From contig NZ_WOEY01000164.1 of the NCBI RefSeq assembly GCF_013177695.1, positions 1 through 37,368 of the forward strand: 37,368 bases of DNA. The letters run 5' to 3'. Source of the stretch: Paraburkholderia solitsugae (lineage in GTDB: Bacteria; Pseudomonadota; Gammaproteobacteria; Burkholderiales; Burkholderiaceae). Positions 6,959 to 15,030 of the stretch are shown one piece after another (the stretch's first letter is position 1; every line of letters begins with the position of its first letter). Under the pieces are notes generated by a model. It did not search any database, was not told the DNA's origin, and saw only the letters and a program-made list of their open reading frames with translations. The translations under genes and the position numbers were made by a program.

Positions 6959-8590
6959 ATGGCTTACGCTCCATTCCTCTCCGAATCTCAACTCGAACGT
7001 GTGCGCGTCTTCACGAAGCCGCGACAGGTGGCGGCAGGCGATGTCCTCTATAACCCCAATGACGACACCCCGCCGGTATACGTGGTGATCGAGGGCAAGA
7101 TCAGGATCATCTCGCTGGCTGGGGGCGTCGAAGATACCGTGACTACTTATGACCCGGGTCAGTTTTCGGGCGAATTGCTGATGATTGCAGGCAGGCGTTC
7201 CATCTACCGGTGTCAAGCCGTCGAAGCATCGCACCTGCTGGAGTTGAGCGCGCAAAACCTGCGAACGCTGATCAGCAAGGACGCGGAGTTGAGCGAAATC
7301 TTCATGAGGACGTTCCTCGCGCGGCGCCTTTCCATGGTTAGCCACGGACGTACGAATGTGCTCATACTCGGCTCGCGCTATTCGGCGCAGACACTTGCTG
7401 TACGAGAGTTTCTGACGCGCGACGGGCACCCGTTCGCTTATGTGGATCTCGACACTGATAGTAGTTCCCAGGAACTGCTCGACCGCTTCGGGGTATGCAG
7501 TGACGACGTCCCTATCGTCGTTTGCAACGGGGACCAGATACTCAGAAACCCATCCACACGGGAAGTGGCGCAAACGCTGGGGTTCAACTCGAATATCGAC
7601 GAGTCACAGGTGCGCGACATCGTAATTGTCGGCGCGGGTCCCGCAGGACTGGCCGCGGCGGTGTATGCGGCGTCCGAAGGTCTCGATGTGCTGGTCATCG
7701 AACGCGCGGCGCCCGGCGGACAGGCCGGCTCCAGTTCACGCATCGAAAACTATCTCGGTTTTCCGACTGGCCTCTCTGGTCAGGAGCTTGCGAACAGCGC
7801 GATCGCGCAGTCGGAAAAATTTGGCGCGAAAATCATGGTGGCGCGTACGGTCGAGGGCCTTAACTGCGACGAACGGCCTTACCGGATTTCGCTCGACGAC
7901 GGCCAACAGATAGCGGGCCGTTCGGTCGTACTTGCAACGGGTGCGGCCTATAACCAGCCTGCGCTGCCCAACATCGACCGTTTTACCGGCCGTGGCATTT
8001 ACTACAACGCCACGTTCATGGAGGGCCAACTGTGTAGTGGCGATCCGGTAATCGTTATCGGCGGCGGTAACTCCGCGGGACAGGCGGCCGTGTTTCTCGC
8101 CCAGAACACGAAGGGCGTACGGATGCTGGTCAGGTCAGCGGGGCTCGCGGCAACGATGTCGCGCTACCTGGTCCGGCGCATCGAAGAAAACCCGCTAATT
8201 CAGGTTAATTTCGACAGTGAGCTCGTGCGCTTAAGCGGTGACGACCATCTTGAAGAGGTGTCGTGGCGCGACAAGAGCACGGGCGAGGTGACGACGCGGC
8301 CCATGCGGCATATCTTCGTCATGACGGGAGCCTCACCGAAGACCGAGTGGCTGGCCGGCTGCCTGTCACTCGATCCGCGTGGCTTCGTGTTGACAGGAAC
8401 GGATCTGGACGGCGTCTTGCCACCCCGGCCATGGCCACTTGCGAGGCGACCCTATATGCTCGAAACCAGCCTGCCCGGCGTATTCGCCGTAGGCGACGCG
8501 CGGGCCGGAAACGTCAAACGGGTCGCAGCTGCGGTCGGAGAGGGTTCGATCGTCGTCCACATGGTGCACCAGGTGCTAGCCGATATGTAG
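6959..8590 (+). CDS. cNMP-binding/glutaredoxin-like/thioredoxin-reductase-like FAD oxidoreductase
   Basis: The protein has 543 residues in three parts. Residues 5-130 resemble a cyclic-nucleotide-binding fold (QVAAGDVLYNP, VYVVIEGKIRI, GELLMIAGRRSIYR). Residues 131-215 resemble a glutaredoxin fold, but its active-site position reads SRYSAQ without cysteine. Residues 219-543 are thioredoxin-reductase-like, with the FAD motif GAGPAG (225-230), the NAD(P)H motif GGGNSAG (368-374) and the C-terminal FAD motif GVFAVGDARAG (507-517). Where TrxB has CATC, this protein has NATF (350-353), so it cannot cycle a disulfide in the usual way. A different acceptor such as a ferredoxin-like protein, or a sensory role, is possible. 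The substrate is unknown. Confidence 0.88.
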   Translation: MAYAPFLSESQLERVRVFTKPRQVAAGDVLYNPNDDTPPVYVVIEGKIRIISLAGGVEDTVTTYDPGQFSGELLMIAGRRSIYRCQAVEASHLLELSAQNLRTLISKDAELSEIFMRTFLARRLSMVSHGRTNVLILGSRYSAQTLAVREFLTRDGHPFAYVDLDTDSSSQELLDRFGVCSDDVPIVVCNGDQILRNPSTREVAQTLGFNSNIDESQVRDIVIVGAGPAGLAAAVYAASEGLDVLVIERAAPGGQAGSSSRIENYLGFPTGLSGQELANSAIAQSEKFGAKIMVARTVEGLNCDERPYRISLDDGQQIAGRSVVLATGAAYNQPALPNIDRFTGRGIYYNATFMEGQLCSGDPVIVIGGGNSAGQAAVFLAQNTKGVRMLVRSAGLAATMSRYLVRRIEENPLIQVNFDSELVRLSGDDHLEEVSWRDKSTGEVTTRPMRHIFVMTGASPKTEWLAGCLSLDPRGFVLTGTDLDGVLPPRPWPLARRPYMLETSLPGVFAVGDARAGNVKRVAAAVGEGSIVVHMVHQVLADM

Positions 8591-9233
8591 AGTAGATGAA
8601 TACCTTCCGTTTCGACGGAGACCGGGGATTTCAAACGCCTCGCCCCCACTTAATAAGCACCTAATCGGTCTGAATGTCCGCTATCAAGCGACTCGACCAT
8701 CCCATGCGGGCCGATTACGGTCTGACACGCGATGCGCGGTTCGGGAGATCCCGCGTAGGGGACATCGGTCACGGTTCGGCCAGCCAGGCCTTCACGCAGA
8801 CGTTCGAACGTCCGCTCCACCGCAAGCAACTGACTCACGCTCGCAATCATATCGATTGACATCCCTGCGTCCGCGAAGAGAGGACTGTGTCCATTCCATC
8901 TCAGTCGTCCCTGCCGTCAGGATTGTTATTTCAAAAGTTCATTGCGGAAATGCCATCCGGGGCCGCCTATTCGCGCCACATAGCGCTGAAAATCCCTCGC
9001 CATTTATCGGTGAGAGTCACGGCTTTCCGGACAAACCCGGCGGTGGCCATCAAACGGCGGGTTTGCACCGAGTATTCGCAGTTGCAGGACCACCGTTGGA
9101 AGCGCTGGACAAACGGCACCGCGGCATTTCAGATGGTCGAGACGCCGCCGGAGGCTCGGAGAGCGCTGGGTGCAAATAGGCTGCGGCGCTGCGCGCCGCG
9201 TCGACAGCCGCCGCACGAATTCCACGAAGAGGC
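8591..9233. other. intergenic stretch with one doubtful small minus-strand ORF
   Basis: No firm gene is present. A minus-strand frame at 8650-8862 encodes 70 residues with normal composition (start MSIDMIASVSQLLAVERTF, later RIACQTVIGPHG). Its ribosome site is weak and the family is unknown to me, so I give it about one chance in three. The rest (8863-9233) shows only overlapping shadow frames. Confidence 0.3.
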
Positions 9234-10091
9234 TCAGCCCTTCGGCGCGCCGAAGTGTCGCGGGTCCGTGTCATCGTCGCCCGCCTGCCCTAGCGTAGGC
9301 AGGTACCTACCGAAGTTCATTTCGAAGTCGCTCGGAACTCCGTAGGCCAGGCTACGGAGCTTGGCGCGGCGTGCCTGCCCACTTGGCGAGGCCAAGGCCG
9401 GGAAGAACAGGTCGATGCTCGACTGGAGTTCGGCAGCCGTCGGCGTCCCGAACCGGTTGACCTGTGCTTTCGCCGCGCCGAGTGTTTCACGGTCGAATGA
9501 AGCGAGACGTCGGGCAAGCGTATCGACAAAGGCGTCGAGTTCGTCATCGTCCAGCGTGCGATTCACCCAGCCATAGCGTTCGGCGACGTCGGCATCGAAA
9601 TCGTCGGCGCTGAGGACAATCTCAAGTGCCCGCGAGCGGCCAACCAGGCGCGGGAGCCATTCCAGTGCGCCGCCAGCCGGGACCAGGCCGACGCCGACCT
9701 CGGGGTTGCCGAACAGGGCGCTTTGCCGGCTGGCGAAGCGCATGTCGCAGGCAAGTACGAACTCGTTACCGATGCCGCGCGTGCGACCGCGAATCTTGGC
9801 AACGCTCACGACCGGCGTGGACGAGAGGCGCAGCACGACGTCGCGCCAAAGGCCCAACACCTCAGGCTGTTCAGCTGCTTTGGCTACGTCGAGATGGGCG
9901 ACGAAAAAATCGGGATTCGCCGACTGGAACACTACGACCTTTACGGACGGGTCCGCCTCGAGATCGGTCATTAGCGCTCCCAATTCGACGATCGTCGTGG
10001 GAACAAACATGTTGATCGGCGGGTTGCTGAAGGTGATCGTCCAGCGGCCCGGATAGGTGCGGTCGATGTCGAACTGCGAAGGGTCGGGCAT
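9234..10091 (-). CDS. enoyl-CoA hydratase/isomerase-family protein
   Basis: The protein has 285 residues and a crotonase fold: GRWTITFSNPPINMF, then KVVVFQSANPDFFVAHLD, then the oxyanion-hole region SVAKIRGRTRGIGNEFVLACDMRFAS, and FGNPEVGVGLVPAGGALEWLPRLVG. The pair of catalytic acids of true hydratases is only partly conserved: NPEVGVG supplies one Glu. The reaction could therefore be isomerisation, hydrolysis or something else. The C-terminal tail is rich in Asp and Pro. It lies downstream of ohr copy A on the same strand, separated by the remnant of a small exported-protein gene, and may be read from the ohr promoters. Confidence 0.85.
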   Translation of the reverse strand: MPDPSQFDIDRTYPGRWTITFSNPPINMFVPTTIVELGALMTDLEADPSVKVVVFQSANPDFFVAHLDVAKAAEQPEVLGLWRDVVLRLSSTPVVSVAKIRGRTRGIGNEFVLACDMRFASRQSALFGNPEVGVGLVPAGGALEWLPRLVGRSRALEIVLSADDFDADVAERYGWVNRTLDDDELDAFVDTLARRLASFDRETLGAAKAQVNRFGTPTAAELQSSIDLFFPALASPSGQARRAKLRSLAYGVPSDFEMNFGRYLPTLGQAGDDDTDPRHFGAPKG

Positions 10092-10101
10092 GATGCTTCT
10101 C

Positions 10102-10216
10102 CTAAGTCGATTGGTAGACCAATGTTGCGTTCACGGTGATCTCGGGCCCTGGCAGCTTGCACTTCCGCAGACGCTTTCGGCGCAAGATCAGTGCAACGAC
10201 GCGCGTGGTCTTACAT
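10102..10216 (-). pseudogene. remnant of small exported-protein gene (copy A)
   Basis: The intact homologue in copy B starts at 17389 with MKTKLIAALL. The corresponding ATG is kept at 10216-10214, but one extra T follows it and makes ATG-TAA. The shifted frame still reads KTTRVVALIL, clearly the decayed signal peptide. After this the sequence loses similarity. The remnant sits exactly where the intact gene sits in copy B, directly after the ohr pair. Confidence 0.65.
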
Positions 10217-10286
10217 GATGGGAATTTCCTAAAAGGTGGTTCAGTGAGGGGCACGTGCCCCAGGAAGATGTACGTGCCCAGGCGGA

Positions 10287-10733
10287 TCACGCCGTGACGA
10301 TGTTCGTGCCGATCTCGATGTTTCCGCGCACAGACTTCGAGTACGGGCAGATCGTATGGGTCAGGTGCGCGATTTGCTCGACGACTTCCTTGTCCAGACC
10401 CGGCACGCGAATGGTGAACTCGGCGCCGAGGAACCACGCGGGACCGGTTTGCCCAACGTTTATCTGAATGTCCACGGAATAGTCGGACGGCAGCTTGACC
10501 TTCTTCAGCGAGGCCGCGATCCCGAACACGGTGGTGTAACAGGCCGACCACGCGCCCGCAAACAGCTTCTCGGCTGTCGGGTGCGGCTCGGTGGCGATGA
10601 ACTCGAGGCTTTCCACGCCAGGCGCAGTCAGCTTGAGGTCAAAGACGCCAAACTGGCCGCGCTGGAGACTGGGGTCGCGATTGACCGTGGCGTGGGAGTT
10701 GCCTGAGGCGAGGACTTTTTCGATCTTTTCCAT
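10287..10733 (-). CDS. ohr: Ohr-type organic hydroperoxide resistance protein (first paralog, copy A)
   Basis: The protein has 148 residues of the Ohr/OsmC fold. Ohr proteins reduce organic hydroperoxides with a reactive and a resolving cysteine. Here these are Cys65 (GAWSACYTT) and Cys129 (TICPYSKSVRGNIE). Arg19 (ATVNRDP), which matches the conserved active-site Arg of Ohr, and the Glu of AEKLFAG are kept. It is the second gene of the ohr pair, 74 bp downstream of its paralog, with its own operator-like element at 10774-10800. The copy-B version differs at one residue (Pro98 here, Ala there). Confidence 0.92.
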   Translation of the reverse strand: MEKIEKVLASGNSHATVNRDPSLQRGQFGVFDLKLTAPGVESLEFIATEPHPTAEKLFAGAWSACYTTVFGIAASLKKVKLPSDYSVDIQINVGQTGPAWFLGAEFTIRVPGLDKEVVEQIAHLTHTICPYSKSVRGNIEIGTNIVTA

Positions 10734-10773
10734 GATGAATTCCTATGTGTATGAGGGTATTAAGCGTGTTTAA

Positions 10774-10800
10774 ATCTTGCGCGATATAATCGTATGCGTT
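10774..10800. promoter_or_regulatory. tandem OhrR-type operator before ohr first paralog, copy A
   Basis: Two 12-mers, ATCTTGCGCGAT (10774-10785) and ATCGTATGCGTT (10789-10800), are separated by ATA. They fit the pattern ATCGYATRCGAT-N3-ATCGYATGCGAT seen at several places in the window. The inner halves form a further dyad (GCGAT-ATA-ATCGT). The site is 41 bp upstream of the ohr start codon. Binding by the OhrR at 15930-16388 is inferred. Confidence 0.6.
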
Positions 10801-10807
10801 GTTTATG

Positions 10808-11254
10808 TTACGCCGTGACGATGGTCAGACCGACCTCGATGTTGCCGTGCACAGCCTTCGAGTACGGGCAGAGCTGATGGGCCTGGCGCGCGAGTGCATC
10901 GACGACTTCCGTTGCCAGACCCGGCACGCGGATGGTGAACTGGGCGCCGAGGCAATGCCCGTTACCAACCGACCCAATGCTTACCTGGACGTCCACGGAG
11001 TAGTCGGACGGCAGCGTGACCTTCTTCAGCGAGGCCGCAATCTGGAACGCGCTGACGTAACAGGCCGACCACGCGCCCGAAAACAACTGCTCGGCTCTCG
11101 GGTGTAGCTCGGTGGCGATGAACTCGCGGTTTTCACCGTCGGGTGCTGACAGCTTGAGGTCGAGGACGCCGAGCTCACCGCGCTTGACATCGGCGTCGTG
11201 ATTGATCGTGGCGTGGCTGTTGCCTGAGTGGAGGACTTGTTCGATCTTGGTCAT
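10808..11254 (-). CDS. Ohr-type protein with His in place of the active-site Arg (second paralog, copy A)
   Basis: The protein has 148 residues and is clearly paralogous to its neighbour over its whole length. The cysteines are Cys65 (GAWSACYVS) and Cys129 (QLCPYSKAVHGNIE), with an extra Cys101. The position of the catalytic Arg is occupied by His19 (ATINHDA), and the Arg of the SxRGNI motif is also His (AVHGNIE). It may therefore have changed activity or substrate preference. It is the first gene of the pair, with two tandem operator elements upstream (11294-11320 and 11351-11377). At the protein level it is identical to copy B. Confidence 0.88.
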   Translation of the reverse strand: MTKIEQVLHSGNSHATINHDADVKRGELGVLDLKLSAPDGENREFIATELHPRAEQLFSGAWSACYVSAFQIAASLKKVTLPSDYSVDVQVSIGSVGNGHCLGAQFTIRVPGLATEVVDALARQAHQLCPYSKAVHGNIEVGLTIVTA

Positions 11255-11293
11255 GATGGATTCCTGTGTGAATAAGGGTGTTAAGCGTCTTAA

Positions 11294-11320
11294 ATCGCAT
11301 GCGATGTAATCGCTTGCGTC
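11294..11320. promoter_or_regulatory. tandem OhrR-type operator (proximal) before ohr second paralog, copy A
   Basis: The perfect palindrome ATCGCATGCGAT (11294-11305) is followed by GTA and the second 12-mer ATCGCTTGCGTC (11309-11320). It lies about 40 bp upstream of the gene's start codon, a position suited to repression. The first half is identical to that before ohrR at 16444. Confidence 0.65.
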
Positions 11321-11350
11321 GAATAATGGAGAAAGACGCGCCCGATGTCA

Positions 11351-11377
11351 ATCGCAAAAGATTTAATCGCATACGCG
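11351..11377. promoter_or_regulatory. tandem OhrR-type operator (distal) before ohr second paralog, copy A
   Basis: ATCGCAAAAGAT (11351-11362), TTA, and ATCGCATACGCG (11366-11377) repeat the same arrangement 30 bp beyond the proximal element, so the promoter may bind two or more dimers cooperatively. Confidence 0.5.
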
Positions 11378-11610
11378 TTTTCGATAGGGGGAACGGAAAT
11401 CCCGCGGCGGCCAGCAGGGGCCGCCTGTCTCGCACGCTGCCGCACGGACCGCGCGCTGGCCCGTCCGTCACCAGAGTGTAGGTCAATTCTGGCGGTTCAC
11501 CGGGGTCAATCGACGCGCCTACCCGGCACGCGCCGCAGTCCGCTGGACAGCGGCGTTAAGAACTGTCAACTTCCAGGGAATCGTCATAAAAGCCGCGCCG
11601 TACTTGATGG

Positions 11611-11623
11611 TATGATTATCATA
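11611..11623. promoter_or_regulatory. 13-bp palindrome TATGATTATCATA, likely HxlR operator
   Basis: The sequence is a perfect odd palindrome (TATGAT-T-ATCATA). An identical copy stands before hxlR (14072-14084), and an 11/13 match (TATGGTTTTCATA) stands at 18910-18922 before the SDR. It lies 124 bp upstream of the hydrolase/ALDH operon. HxlR proteins usually bind short AT-rich dyads near their own gene and a neighbouring target. Confidence 0.6.
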
Positions 11624-11747
11624 GTTATATTCTTCGCTCACCCTATGCGAAGCGTGAGACGTCGCGAATCGTCCGACAAAAACAATCCGGCGCCGACTGT
11701 GCAACGCGAATGCATTCATTCGCACACTGACTTAATGGAGTACTGAA

Positions 11748-12371
11748 ATGTCCAACACTGCATACGACGCGGACCGCACCGGACTGTTGCTGGTCGACCC
11801 GTACAACGACTTTCTCTCGGACGGCGGCAAGCTCTTTCCGATGCTTCGCGACATCGCCGCAGAAGTCCGGCTGCTCGACAATCTCCGCGCCGCGGTCGAT
11901 ACCGCGCGAAAAGCAGATATTCAGGTTCTCTATGTCCCGCATCGCCGCTGGCAGGCCGGCGATTACGACAACTGGGATCATCCGAATCCAACCCAGCGCC
12001 TCGTGCAGCAGCGCCACACCTTCGCCAAGGGTACGTGGGGCGGAGAATGGCATCCTGACTTTGTGCCGCAGGAAGGCGACATCATCGTTCATGAGCATTG
12101 GGGCCAAAGCGGCTTTGCTAACACCGACCTCGACTTTCAGCTCAAACAGCAAGGCATCACGCACGTGATCGTCGTCGGCCTGCTGGCCAATACATGTATT
12201 GAGTCCACGAGCCGCTTCGCAATGGAACTGGGTTATCACGTCACGCTCGTACGAGACGCAACGGCCGCTTTCACCAAGGAAATGATGCGCGCTGCACACG
12301 ATCTGAACGGCCCGACGTTCGCCCATGAAATCCTGACGACGGCACAGCTGGTTGCCGCACTTCCCGCCTGA
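11748..12371 (+). CDS. isochorismatase-like cysteine hydrolase
   Basis: The protein has 207 residues. The fold signatures are LLLVDPYNDFLS (Asp17), VPHRRW, HEHWGQSGFANTDLD and GLLANTCIESTSRFAMELGY, with the nucleophile Cys150 followed by GYHVTLVRDATAAF. The lysine of the classical Asp-Lys-Cys triad is not visible in the expected place; the EHWGQSGF stretch occupies it. Members hydrolyse amides, imides or similar bonds, and the substrate cannot be read from the sequence. The gene is followed after 14 bp by the aldehyde dehydrogenase, so the two form an operon. The upstream region carries the TATGATTATCATA palindrome. Confidence 0.88.
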   Translation: MSNTAYDADRTGLLLVDPYNDFLSDGGKLFPMLRDIAAEVRLLDNLRAAVDTARKADIQVLYVPHRRWQAGDYDNWDHPNPTQRLVQQRHTFAKGTWGGEWHPDFVPQEGDIIVHEHWGQSGFANTDLDFQLKQQGITHVIVVGLLANTCIESTSRFAMELGYHVTLVRDATAAFTKEMMRAAHDLNGPTFAHEILTTAQLVAALPA

Positions 12372-12385
12372 TCATAAGGAACACC

Positions 12386-13963
12386 ATGAAACTCACCGGT
12401 AATCTATTAATTGGTGCGCAGGAAGTCGCTGCCACGGCTGGCAGCATGAAGGCGCTTAATCCCGCAACCAATGCTGAGATTGAACCGCTGTTTGCATTTG
12501 GGGGAATTGACGACGTTGATCGCGCAGCACAACTCGCCGACGATGCATTCGATAGCTATAACGGCACGAGCCTTACCGAACGCGCCGCGTTCCTCGAGAG
12601 CATCGCCGACGGCCTCGACGCCATCACGCCGGAGCTCGCCCAACGCACGTCACTCGAAACCGGCTTGCCGATCGCTCAACTCGAAGGAGAAGCGGCGAAG
12701 TCCGCGACCCAGTTCCGTCAGTTCGCGACCGTCGTCCGTCAGGGGCGCTTTCGCCAGGCAACCATCGATCCCGCCCAGCCGGAACGTCAACCGCGTGCGC
12801 GGATGGACCATCGGATGCAGAAAATCGCACTCGGTCCGGTCGCGATCTTTGGCGCAAGCAATTTCCCGATTTCCTATTCGGTCGCGGGTGGCGACACTGC
12901 GTCGGCGCTGGCCGCTGGCTGCCCCGTCATCCTGAAAGCGCACAACGGGCATCCCGGCGCGTCAGAACTGATGGGACGCGTGATCCAGCAGGCCGTTAGA
13001 GATTCGGGCCTGCATGAGGGCGTGTTTTCTCTGGTCCGCGGTGGCGGCAATGCAATCGGTGAGGCGTTGGTCGATCATCCGCTCATCAAGGGCGTGACCT
13101 TCACGGGTTCTGAAACTGGCGGAATGGCTTTGTTTCGGCGCGCGCAGCAACGTCCCGATCCGATACCGGTCTTCACCGAAATGACGAGCGTCAATCCGAC
13201 TTTCGTGCTGCCAGCGGCGCTCGCTGCACGTGGCGGCACTATCGGCGATGGCTTTGCCGAGCGCATGCTCGTCACCGTTGGTCAGGCTTGCCTGAAACCC
13301 GCAATCCTGCTCGCGGTCGACGGCCCGGGCTACATAGAACTGAAGAATACGATGATCGCCCGCGTCGAAGCGACGCAAGCGCGCACGATGCTGACGCCTG
13401 GCATCAACGCGGCGTATCGGAAGAACGTGGAGCGTCAGAGCAACGCGGGTGCGAAGCGAATTGCAGCAGGCGGCGAAACACAGGGTGCATGGGACGGTCA
13501 ATCGGTTCTCTTCGAAGTCGACGGCGCAAACATACTCGAGAATCCGTTGTTGTCGGAAGAAGCTTTCGGACCTGCTGCACTGCTAGTGCGGGTGAAGGAC
13601 GTGGAGCAACTGGTTGCCATCGCGAGGCATTTTCGCGGCCAGCTCTCGGCAACGATGCAGATCGATCCAGCCGATTACGTGCTCGCTGCCCGCCTGCTGC
13701 CCCTTCTCGAACGTCGCACAGGACGCATTGTCGTCAATGCGTTCGCGCATCCGCAAGAGGTGTCATACGCATCGATTCACGGTGGTCCCTTCCCTGCGAC
13801 GTCGGATAGCCGCTTTACGTCTGTTGGCATGAGTGCGATTGAGCGCTTCCTGCGACCCGTGTGCTATCAGGGATTCCCGGACGAGATGCTGCCGGAGGCC
13901 TTGCGGCATGACAATCCGTGCGGCATCTGGCGTCTCACCGATGGCGAGTTGTCCAAAGCCTGA
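12386..13963 (+). CDS. NADP-dependent aldehyde dehydrogenase, alpha-ketoglutaric semialdehyde dehydrogenase type
   Basis: The protein has 525 residues and the features of the KGSADH-like branch: GPVAIFGASNFPISYSVAGGD, GCPVILKAHNGHPG, the cofactor loop FTGSETGG, the general base Glu265 (FTEMTSVNP) and the catalytic Cys302 (VGQACLKPA). FNGM-type endings are replaced by the usual TSVGMSAIERFLRPVCYQGFP tail. Such enzymes oxidise 2,5-dioxopentanoate or related aldehydes in sugar-acid and hydroxyproline breakdown. No sugar or hydroxyproline genes are nearby, so here it may act on an aldehyde released by the hydrolase or arising under oxidative stress. It is translated from AAGGAACACC just upstream of the ATG. 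Confidence 0.9.
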   Translation: MKLTGNLLIGAQEVAATAGSMKALNPATNAEIEPLFAFGGIDDVDRAAQLADDAFDSYNGTSLTERAAFLESIADGLDAITPELAQRTSLETGLPIAQLEGEAAKSATQFRQFATVVRQGRFRQATIDPAQPERQPRARMDHRMQKIALGPVAIFGASNFPISYSVAGGDTASALAAGCPVILKAHNGHPGASELMGRVIQQAVRDSGLHEGVFSLVRGGGNAIGEALVDHPLIKGVTFTGSETGGMALFRRAQQRPDPIPVFTEMTSVNPTFVLPAALAARGGTIGDGFAERMLVTVGQACLKPAILLAVDGPGYIELKNTMIARVEATQARTMLTPGINAAYRKNVERQSNAGAKRIAAGGETQGAWDGQSVLFEVDGANILENPLLSEEAFGPAALLVRVKDVEQLVAIARHFRGQLSATMQIDPADYVLAARLLPLLERRTGRIVVNAFAHPQEVSYASIHGGPFPATSDSRFTSVGMSAIERFLRPVCYQGFPDEMLPEALRHDNPCGIWRLTDGELSKA

Positions 13964-14071
13964 TGGGCGGTCAGCTTGAAAGTGCCATGGCAGGGGCCCG
14001 CGATCCGCGCAGGTCAGGGGGTCACGGGCTCTTCGCGCACGCGTTACGGCGCGAACCTGTGCTATCATTAA

Positions 14072-14084
14072 TATGATTATCATA
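14072..14084. promoter_or_regulatory. 13-bp palindrome TATGATTATCATA before hxlR
   Basis: It is identical to 11611-11623 and centred about 40 bp upstream of the hxlR start codon, overlapping the probable promoter (TATCATTAATATGAT). The position fits autoregulation. The sharing of an exact 13-mer between two promoters in the same locus is unlikely by chance. Confidence 0.65.
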
Positions 14085-14117
14085 CTAACGATCGTTGCGG
14101 TTTCGATGGAGGCTTGA

Positions 14118-14624
14118 ATGACTGCATTGCCAGACAAGAGCGATACGCTGTGCCCGGTCGCGCGGTCTCAGGCTGTTATCGGCGACCGCTGGGCTGTCCT
14201 GATCGTGCGCGAACTGTTTATGGGCAATCGAAGGTTCGACAGCCTGCTGGCACAATCGCAGGCGACGCCGCAGATGCTCTCGTCCCGTCTCAAACGGCTC
14301 GAAGCAGACGGCATGATCGAGCGCAAGCGCTACATGAAAAAGCCCCCTCGTTACGAATATGAACTCACGGAGATGGGCCGAGCGTTTTATCCGGTCATCC
14401 TGGCGCTTCGCGAATGGGGCGAAACGTGGCACAAGTCGTCGGACGAGGACGTCGCGGTGCGCTATACGCATCTCACCTGTGGTCACGATGCCGGCATTGG
14501 CACTGTCTGCCAGGCCTGTGGTGAACCATTGCGGCGCGAGGATCTAAAGCCTGAATTGAGCCCTTCTTATGCGCAGGAGCGCGCGGGACGACAGGACGCA
14601 ATGAAGGCTGCTAAGTCTGCGTGA
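14118..14624 (+). CDS. HxlR-family transcriptional regulator
   Basis: The protein has 168 residues. The winged-helix domain (about 11-100) has the family pattern: Cys12 near the start (DTLCPVARS), then VIGDRWAVLIVRELFMGNRRFDSL, MLSSRLKRLEADGMIERKRY and YELTEMGRAFYPVI. The C-terminal extension carries CGHDAGIGTVCQACG, three Cys and one His that could bind zinc or act in redox sensing. HxlR proteins often respond to aldehydes or electrophiles through the N-terminal Cys. Its likely targets are its own promoter and the hydrolase/ALDH operon just upstream, which share its putative operator. Confidence 0.92.
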   Translation: MTALPDKSDTLCPVARSQAVIGDRWAVLIVRELFMGNRRFDSLLAQSQATPQMLSSRLKRLEADGMIERKRYMKKPPRYEYELTEMGRAFYPVILALREWGETWHKSSDEDVAVRYTHLTCGHDAGIGTVCQACGEPLRREDLKPELSPSYAQERAGRQDAMKAAKSA

Positions 14625-14771
14625 TTCATACGCACTACATGGCTGATCCCACTCGCTCGATTGCAGGTGGTAAGCGGGTCAATGTCGGGGTATCTGAAGT
14701 CAGGTAACGCTGAAAGTCAATGAAATGAGCTTGTCGCCTCTGTTGGCATTGGCTCCTTTTCCCCGCATAGA

Positions 14772-14798
14772 ATCGTATACGATGTAATTGCATACGAT
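14772..14798. promoter_or_regulatory. tandem OhrR-type operator before a decayed gene
   Basis: The perfect palindrome ATCGTATACGAT (14772-14783), GTA, then ATTGCATACGAT (14787-14798). This is among the best-preserved examples of the element in the window. The sequence right after it is a dead exported-protein gene, so the operator may be an orphan or may now serve the Ser-rich gene at 15031. Confidence 0.6.
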
Positions 14799-14846
14799 CA
14801 ATTAATTGCCTAAACACGAAAGGACGAATTTCAAGGGGAATTCGTC

Positions 14847-14924
14847 ACGAAAACCAACGCCATCACCGCGCTGCTCGCCGCATTCCCGGTGTCGATCGAG
14901 ACTCCCGCCCTTGCCAGCAGCTAG
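14847..14924 (+). pseudogene. decayed signal-peptide fragment of the small exported protein family
   Basis: A 26-codon frame after a ribosome-site-like AAGGGGA reads ACG (in place of ATG), then KTNAITALLAAFPVSIETPALASS, and stops at TAG. It parallels the start of the intact protein at 17389 (MKTKLIAALLVAF, ending AFAS). With the copy-A remnant, this is the third occurrence of that gene next to an OhrR-type operator. Confidence 0.45.
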
Positions 14925-15030
14925 TGCGACTGATCACCCTGCTGCGCAAGGGACTGAAGCTGTTCAACAGCTAACCACAGCATTGAAGTTGTTTCATCAC
15001 GGATCTAACAACAAGGACAAGGAACTTTTG

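Larger units (their letters stand above)
10214..11447. repeat. 1,234-bp direct repeat, copy A (ohr pair and promoters)
   Basis: This segment matches 17387-18620 base for base in register, at a constant offset of 7,173 bp and without gaps. By eye I find eight mismatches between 10214 and 10442, none between 10443 and 11425, and two between 11426 and 11447. Beyond both ends, weaker similarity continues. It carries both ohr genes and three tandem operator elements. It is not bounded by inverted repeats or a transposase. Confidence 0.9.
14625..15030 (+). other. intergenic region with an OhrR-type operator and a dead exported-protein gene
   Basis: No intact gene is present. The region holds the tandem operator at 14772-14798 and the decayed signal-peptide frame at 14847-14924, then the upstream region of the Ser-rich protein. 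An open frame from 14806 joins the 15031 gene but starts with implausible Ser/Pro/Arg-rich sequence. Confidence 0.5.

Noticed and set aside
12962..13501. A 179-codon minus-strand frame inside the aldehyde dehydrogenase gene
   Set aside because: The ALDH keeps both catalytic residues and its full length. The opposite frame has no ribosome site or family signal.
14806..15030. N-terminal extension of the Ser-rich protein to 14806
   Set aside because: The first 75 residues are Ser/Pro/Arg-rich and overlap a decayed signal-peptide frame. The ATG at 15031 has a good ribosome site.
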